DNA of 7,563 nucleotides, from positions 1 through 7,563 of the forward strand of contig JACOZA010000031.1 in assembly GCA_016181565.1 (NCBI GenBank), in the 5' to 3' direction. The translations under genes were made by a program, and so were the position numbers. This DNA comes from Candidatus Sungiibacteriota bacterium. GTDB taxonomy: Bacteria; Patescibacteriota; Minisyncoccia; Sungbacterales; JACQCQ01. The notes under the pieces were generated by a model, which saw only the letters and a program-made list of their open reading frames with translations, searched no databases and had not been told where the DNA came from. Shown piece after piece: positions 5,419 through 7,563 of the stretch. Positions within the stretch are counted from its first letter, which is position 1; every line of letters begins with the position of its first letter.

Positions 5419-5447
5419 ACTATACCAAAACCAAATTAGCGAGCCAA
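5419..5447 (-). promoter_or_regulatory. extended -10 promoter for dnaG-rpoD
   Basis: On the minus strand a -35 box TTGGCT (5442-5447), a spacer of exactly 17 nt and a -10 box TATAGT (5419-5424) preceded by TGG form a good sigma-70 extended -10 promoter. The expected start is near 5412, giving a leader of about 50 nt before the dnaG ATG at 5360. The -35 box lies about 14 nt after the Nudix stop codon, so dnaG-rpoD can be transcribed independently of the upstream gene. Confidence 0.72.
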
Positions 5448-5460
5448 CGCTTTGGGCTGG

Positions 5461-6003
5461 CTAGAACCTCTGCCACTCTGTTTTTATGCCCAGTCTCTTT
5501 TTGTCAGCCATGACAAGCTCGTCATAAATACCGTCAATCAGATCATAGTCCTTGGCCTCATCCAGCGTCGCCCAGGCGAACTGGTCAGTCTCCTCGGGCT
5601 GCAGCGTAACCTCCCCCGACACGTAGTCTGCCAGGCAAGAAACGACGAGCGACGGGCTGCCGCTTGGTGGTGAACTTGCTTGCAGTGAGTTTATCGAATC
5701 TGTCGAACCATCGGTATGAATCGTGGCGAGACTGGTGACGTATTCGATATTCTCAATTTCAATCCCCACTTCCTCCTTCACCTCTCTCCGAAGAACTTTC
5801 TCGAGCACGTTATACCAGTAGTCTTTGGTGTCTTTCGGCAGATGGATGTAATCGCTCGTCTCCAATTTTCCGCCGGGAACGGTCCATTTCCGAGGGAATC
5901 GCTTCTTGGCCATTGACCGCCGCGTCAGCAGATATTTGCCGTCCTTCACGATCATGGCCGTAATCACTACTTCGTGAAGAAATTTGTTGATGTCCCCTCC
6001 CAT
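5461..6003 (-). CDS. Nudix hydrolase with repeat-derived insertion
   Basis: The 180-residue protein has a Nudix fold that hydrolyses a nucleoside diphosphate linked to another group; the substrate cannot be told. The Nudix box is split. PGGKLE at 43-48 is followed by about 14 extra residues (LPKDTKDYWYN) before REVKEEVGI at 73-81, where E74, E77 and E78 are the expected metal ligands. The canonical glutamate eight positions before the arginine is asparagine (N65). A strand before the box (VVITAMIVKDGKYLLTRRS) and the later LADYVSGEVTL and FAWATLDEAKDYDLIDGIYDEL segments complete the fold. Residues about 100-115, Ser/Pro/Gly-rich, coincide with a degenerate intergenic-type repeat in the DNA and look inserted. 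The ATG at 6003 has no Shine-Dalgarno. The gene precedes dnaG on the same strand, with 100 nt between them and a separate dnaG promoter, so cotranscription is optional. Confidence 0.9.
   Translation of the reverse strand: MGGDINKFLHEVVITAMIVKDGKYLLTRRSMAKKRFPRKWTVPGGKLETSDYIHLPKDTKDYWYNVLEKVLRREVKEEVGIEIENIEYVTSLATIHTDGSTDSINSLQASSPPSGSPSLVVSCLADYVSGEVTLQPEETDQFAWATLDEAKDYDLIDGIYDELVMADKKRLGIKTEWQRF
5659..5712. repeat. degenerate interspersed repeat inside the Nudix coding sequence
   Basis: On the + strand the segment reads TGGTGAAC, then AGTGAG, then TTATCGAA, then CTGTCGAACCA. These are decayed versions of the TGGTGAG...TTGTCGAAC unit present intact at 7334-7370. It corresponds to Nudix residues of about 98-115 and keeps the frame. 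The surrounding protein (HTDG before, SPSLVVSCLADYVSGEV after) reads as a normal Nudix fold without it, so insertion is the simplest explanation. Confidence 0.55.
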
Positions 6004-6156
6004 TTTAATCTTTCTTACAATGTTTTGAGTTAACTTACCTCCCGCTTATCCTAACGGCAATTAGGTCGTACTGCTGCTTGCGATTCGGCATCTTCTTTTA
6101 TCATTTTATCAGGTTTTATTTTTATACGGAAATACTTAAGGCTTTAGCAGAACCAA

Positions 6157-6747
6157 TTAAAAAAATGCGCCTAACAAAAAATCGCGAGCGTATGTCGCAA
6201 GATAGGCGAGAGAAACGTTAAAAACCGCATTGCCTAATCCCAGGGGAAGCATTACCCGCCAGAAAGGATACCGCGCAATGCCCGCGGAAATAGTAATAAA
6301 ATCGTTTGAAAAAGGCACCAAAGAACCATATAAAAAACAGAAAAGGGGTAAAATTTTTGGATACTTCGAGCTAAAAGAATAAATTTGCTGAAAGATTTTT
6401 TGCACGCCTTGAGGAACAATAGCGCCTCCGCGATAGCCGACATAATAGGAAGTGGAATCTCCCAGCATAACCCCGCCAGCAGCCGAGAAACCCAAAAGCA
6501 AGGGGTTGAGACCGCCGGTGGCGAGCGTAATGAGAACCAAATGATAAGGAATGCCGCTAAATGTCGTGACCCCTCCCAAAAAAGCAAGAATGAAAATAAG
6601 CGTATACGCATTAGTTACGCCGATAAAACCAACTATGCGTTCCGGACTTGAATAGATGAGCAGGTAAAGAGAGAGGCTAACAAAAAACAATGGGGGTGTA
6701 ATCCCCAGCAGATATTTTAAAGTTTTTTTATTTCTCCACTCGTTCAT
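6157..6747 (-). CDS. DedA/VTT (SNARE-associated) family membrane protein
   Basis: The 196-residue integral membrane protein has hydrophobic segments near 12-31, 46-62, 66-95, 131-158 and 163-186. Two glycine-rich half-buried stretches are typical of DedA/VTT proteins: one at 58-100 (GGVTTFSGIPYHLVL ... GGVMLGDSTSYYVGYRGG) and one at 136-158 (FCFLYGSLVPFSNDFITISAG). The LGDxxxYxxG element is the most diagnostic piece. The usual arginine after the second Phe-rich stretch of classical DedA (FxRF/xP) is replaced by FCFLYGSLVP, so it is a divergent member. The family is associated with envelope maintenance and lipid-carrier or phospholipid flipping across the inner membrane. The start at 6747 is 8 nt after the stop of the upstream one-TM protein, which indicates an operon and translational coupling. 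Confidence 0.8.
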   Translation of the reverse strand: MNEWRNKKTLKYLLGITPPLFFVSLSLYLLIYSSPERIVGFIGVTNAYTLIFILAFLGGVTTFSGIPYHLVLITLATGGLNPLLLGFSAAGGVMLGDSTSYYVGYRGGAIVPQGVQKIFQQIYSFSSKYPKILPLFCFLYGSLVPFSNDFITISAGIARYPFWRVMLPLGLGNAVFNVSLAYLATYARDFLLGAFF

Positions 6748-6755
6748 CTTTCGTA

Positions 6756-7163
6756 TCAGTCATCGGCAAAGATGCGTATAACCCTGGCTTCTATTTGCTT
6801 ACTGTCATTAGAGGAACCAACGACAATCACATAACTGCCGACTTCGAGCGCCTCTTCTGCTACGGTTTGCCTTCCTCTTCTGATTCTCGTATCTTTTCTA
6901 ATCAAGACCGATTTTTCTTCGCCTTCCTGATCCCTGATTATAAAGCCTTCAGCCTGGATTTCTGCGATCTTACCAAAATACTGACCTTCCACCCAGCGGT
7001 GAAAGAAGCCTGTTTTAATTCCGGCCGCAAACATAACGGCGTTAATTGTCAGAACAGCGAATACCAGACCAGCCAAAACAAAAATGACACGTTTAAGAAC
7101 GCTACGGTTTCTTTTTTTGTTTTTCTCATCTGAATTCTGTTTTGATTCCGGGCCGTTTTTCAT
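6756..7163 (-). CDS. membrane-anchored protein with small extracytoplasmic beta-domain
   Basis: The 135-residue protein has a highly charged cytoplasmic N-terminus (1-25), one TM helix (about 26-48, VIFVLAGLVFAVLTINAVMFAAG) and an outer domain of about 80 residues. The outer domain starts with GQYFGKIAEIQAEGFIIRDQ and alternates short strands: EKSVLIRKDTRIRRGR, then LEVGSYVIVVGSS, then ARVIRIFAD. The pattern 'G-x-I...I...G...T-x-I...G-x-x-V-x-V-x-G' resembles the small beta-barrel domain of the DUF5666 type. That match is recalled by eye and is not verified. The protein is probably inserted with the C-terminus outside. It is coupled to the DedA-like gene 8 nt downstream, so the pair may act together at the envelope. 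No Shine-Dalgarno is visible before the ATG at 7163, which follows an A-rich stretch on the coding strand. Confidence 0.75.
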   Translation of the reverse strand: MKNGPESKQNSDEKNKKRNRSVLKRVIFVLAGLVFAVLTINAVMFAAGIKTGFFHRWVEGQYFGKIAEIQAEGFIIRDQEGEEKSVLIRKDTRIRRGRQTVAEEALEVGSYVIVVGSSNDSKQIEARVIRIFADD

Positions 7164-7246
7164 TTTTTTGATATGAGCCAGGATCAGCCAGTGATGGATC
7201 TCGGCCGCCCTAGAACCCTCGTCTCGATTTTACTTTATTTTCATCA

Positions 7247-7283
7247 GACGAACCATCCCTCGACCGCGGCTCGGGACGAGCGT
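7247..7283. repeat. short interspersed repeat with GCTCG-GGA-CGAGC hairpin
   Basis: The segment begins GACGAACCATCCCTCGACC and ends with a 5-bp hairpin GCTCG (7269-7273), GGA, CGAGC (7277-7281). CCGCGG is an additional 6-bp palindrome at 7264-7269. On the minus strand it includes TGGTTCG, the same core seen in the other two TGTCGAAC-type repeats, so it may be a diverged relative. Confidence 0.45.
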
Positions 7284-7333
7284 TGTAACATGAGACTGAT
7301 ATACACAAAGATACTTTCGCCCATCACATCTTG

Positions 7334-7370
7334 TGGTGAGCCTGTCTGCCGACAGGCAGGCTTGTCGAAC
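7334..7370. repeat. nested palindromic repeat (TGGTGAGC...TTGTCGAAC)
   Basis: The segment is TGGTGAG followed by a 7-bp hairpin GCCTGTC-TGCC-GACAGGC (7340-7357), then AGGCTTGTCGAAC. It can be read as one repeat (TGGTGAGCTTGTCGAAC) carrying a second 20-nt palindromic element, CTGTCTGCCGACAGGCAGGC, inside it. A degraded copy of the outer unit is present at 5659-5712. Confidence 0.65.
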
Positions 7371-7376
7371 AAATAG

Positions 7377-7405
7377 TTTTGAGAAACAACCGCGAATGGT
7401 ATACT
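7377..7405 (+). promoter_or_regulatory. extended -10 promoter for the right-edge gene
   Basis: TTTTGA (7377-7382), a 17-nt spacer and TGG-TATACT (-10 at 7400-7405) form an extended -10 promoter. The predicted start lies near 7412, leaving a 45-nt leader to the GTG at 7457. The -35 is poor, but the -10 is nearly consensus. Confidence 0.62.
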
Positions 7406-7415
7406 TAAAATAAGA

Positions 7416-7431
7416 GCCGCGGATAAGCGGC
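7416..7431 (+). promoter_or_regulatory. 5' leader hairpin
   Basis: GCCGC (7416-7420) and GCGGC (7427-7431) pair perfectly around a GGATAA loop, only about 4 nt after the predicted transcription start. Such a hairpin at the extreme 5' end could stabilise the mRNA. It does not cover the start codon, and no known riboswitch fits in so short a leader. Confidence 0.4.
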
Positions 7432-7456
7432 ATTAAATATCATTAAAATCAACCCC

Positions 7457-7563
7457 GTGGCGCATCCGAATTATAAAATTAGGTATTTTCTTGTTGCCGT
7501 CCTTTTGGCGGCTTTTGCTTTTCTTGCGATATATCTTTCATTTTTTGGCGCCTTAGCCTCGCT
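7457..7563 (+). CDS. 5' end of a membrane or secreted protein gene (truncated by the window)
   Basis: From GTG at 7457 the frame is open for 35 codons to the edge. The peptide starts with a short polar, basic stretch (AHPNYKIRYF) followed by a long hydrophobic run (LVAVLLAAFAFLAIYLSFFG). This is a typical signal peptide or N-terminal membrane anchor. No ATG or Shine-Dalgarno is visible; an in-frame TAA at 7424-7426 limits upstream extension. A good promoter and a leader hairpin precede it. The function cannot be assigned from this fragment. Confidence 0.6.
   Translation, partial: MAHPNYKIRYFLVAVLLAAFAFLAIYLSFFGALAS

Larger units (their letters stand above)
7164..7456. other. repeat-rich intergenic region between divergent genes
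   Basis: This spacer of nearly 300 nt has no convincing gene on either strand. From left to right it holds a possible weak minus-strand -10 (TAAAAT on the minus strand, near 7221-7226), a short hairpin repeat (7247-7283), a nested palindrome (7334-7370), a + strand promoter (7377-7405) and a leader hairpin (7416-7431). Two overlapping open frames, 7173-7376 (+) and 7230-7433 (-), run through repeat sequence and are not believed. Confidence 0.65.

Noticed and set aside
5443..5461. Possible intrinsic terminator after the Nudix gene (GCCAGC/GTTGGC hairpin)
   Set aside because: The stem is only six pairs with one G-T, there is no adjacent T-run, and it overlaps the dnaG -35 box and the Nudix stop codon.
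6035..6091. 18-codon minus-strand mini-ORF (starting MPNRKQQYDL) upstream of the Nudix gene
   Set aside because: It is short, lacks a properly spaced ribosome-binding site, and another mini-frame overlaps it. It cannot be told from chance in the 153-nt spacer.

Overview
The window looks like part of a small, densely packed bacterial genome, most likely a Candidate Phyla Radiation (Patescibacteria, Parcubacteria-like) member. The evidence is indirect: a dnaG-rpoD pair on one strand, a tRNA-Asn gene without an encoded CCA and split by a group I intron, very small membrane and HNH genes, many short palindromic repeats between genes, and almost no strong Shine-Dalgarno sequences. TGA is used as a stop in three genes, so the standard bacterial code applies. 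No rRNA or ribosomal protein gene is present to fix the lineage.

Layout. Positions 1-1195 (+ strand) are clearly more AT-rich than the rest. They hold the last 21 codons of an unseen gene, an unrecognised 183-residue gene, and a PD-(D/E)XK-type nuclease gene, probably the tail of a restriction-modification cassette. Positions 1196-1375 carry two palindromic hairpin elements. The next genes, 1376-6003, lie on the - strand. Read in transcription order they are a Nudix hydrolase, dnaG (primase), rpoD (principal sigma factor), a two-TM small protein, an HNH endonuclease, and tRNA-Asn(GUU), whose anticodon is split by a 230-nt group I intron. Further - strand genes are a one-TM protein and a DedA/VTT-type membrane protein (6157-7163). 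A repeat-rich intergenic region (7164-7456) with a + strand promoter then leads into a truncated membrane or secreted protein gene at the right edge.

How the parts fit. dnaG and rpoD form a reduced 'macromolecular synthesis' operon (primase plus sigma factor, rpsU absent) behind a good extended -10 promoter. The HNH gene ends 34 nt before the tRNA. The tRNA's own promoter begins inside the HNH stop codon, so an HNH nuclease and an ORF-less group I intron sit side by side on one strand. This is the best candidate here for an undescribed functional pairing. Two interspersed repeats carry the motif TGTCGAAC. One is a nested palindrome in the right intergenic region. The other is degenerate, lies inside the Nudix coding sequence, and appears to have added about 16 residues to the protein.
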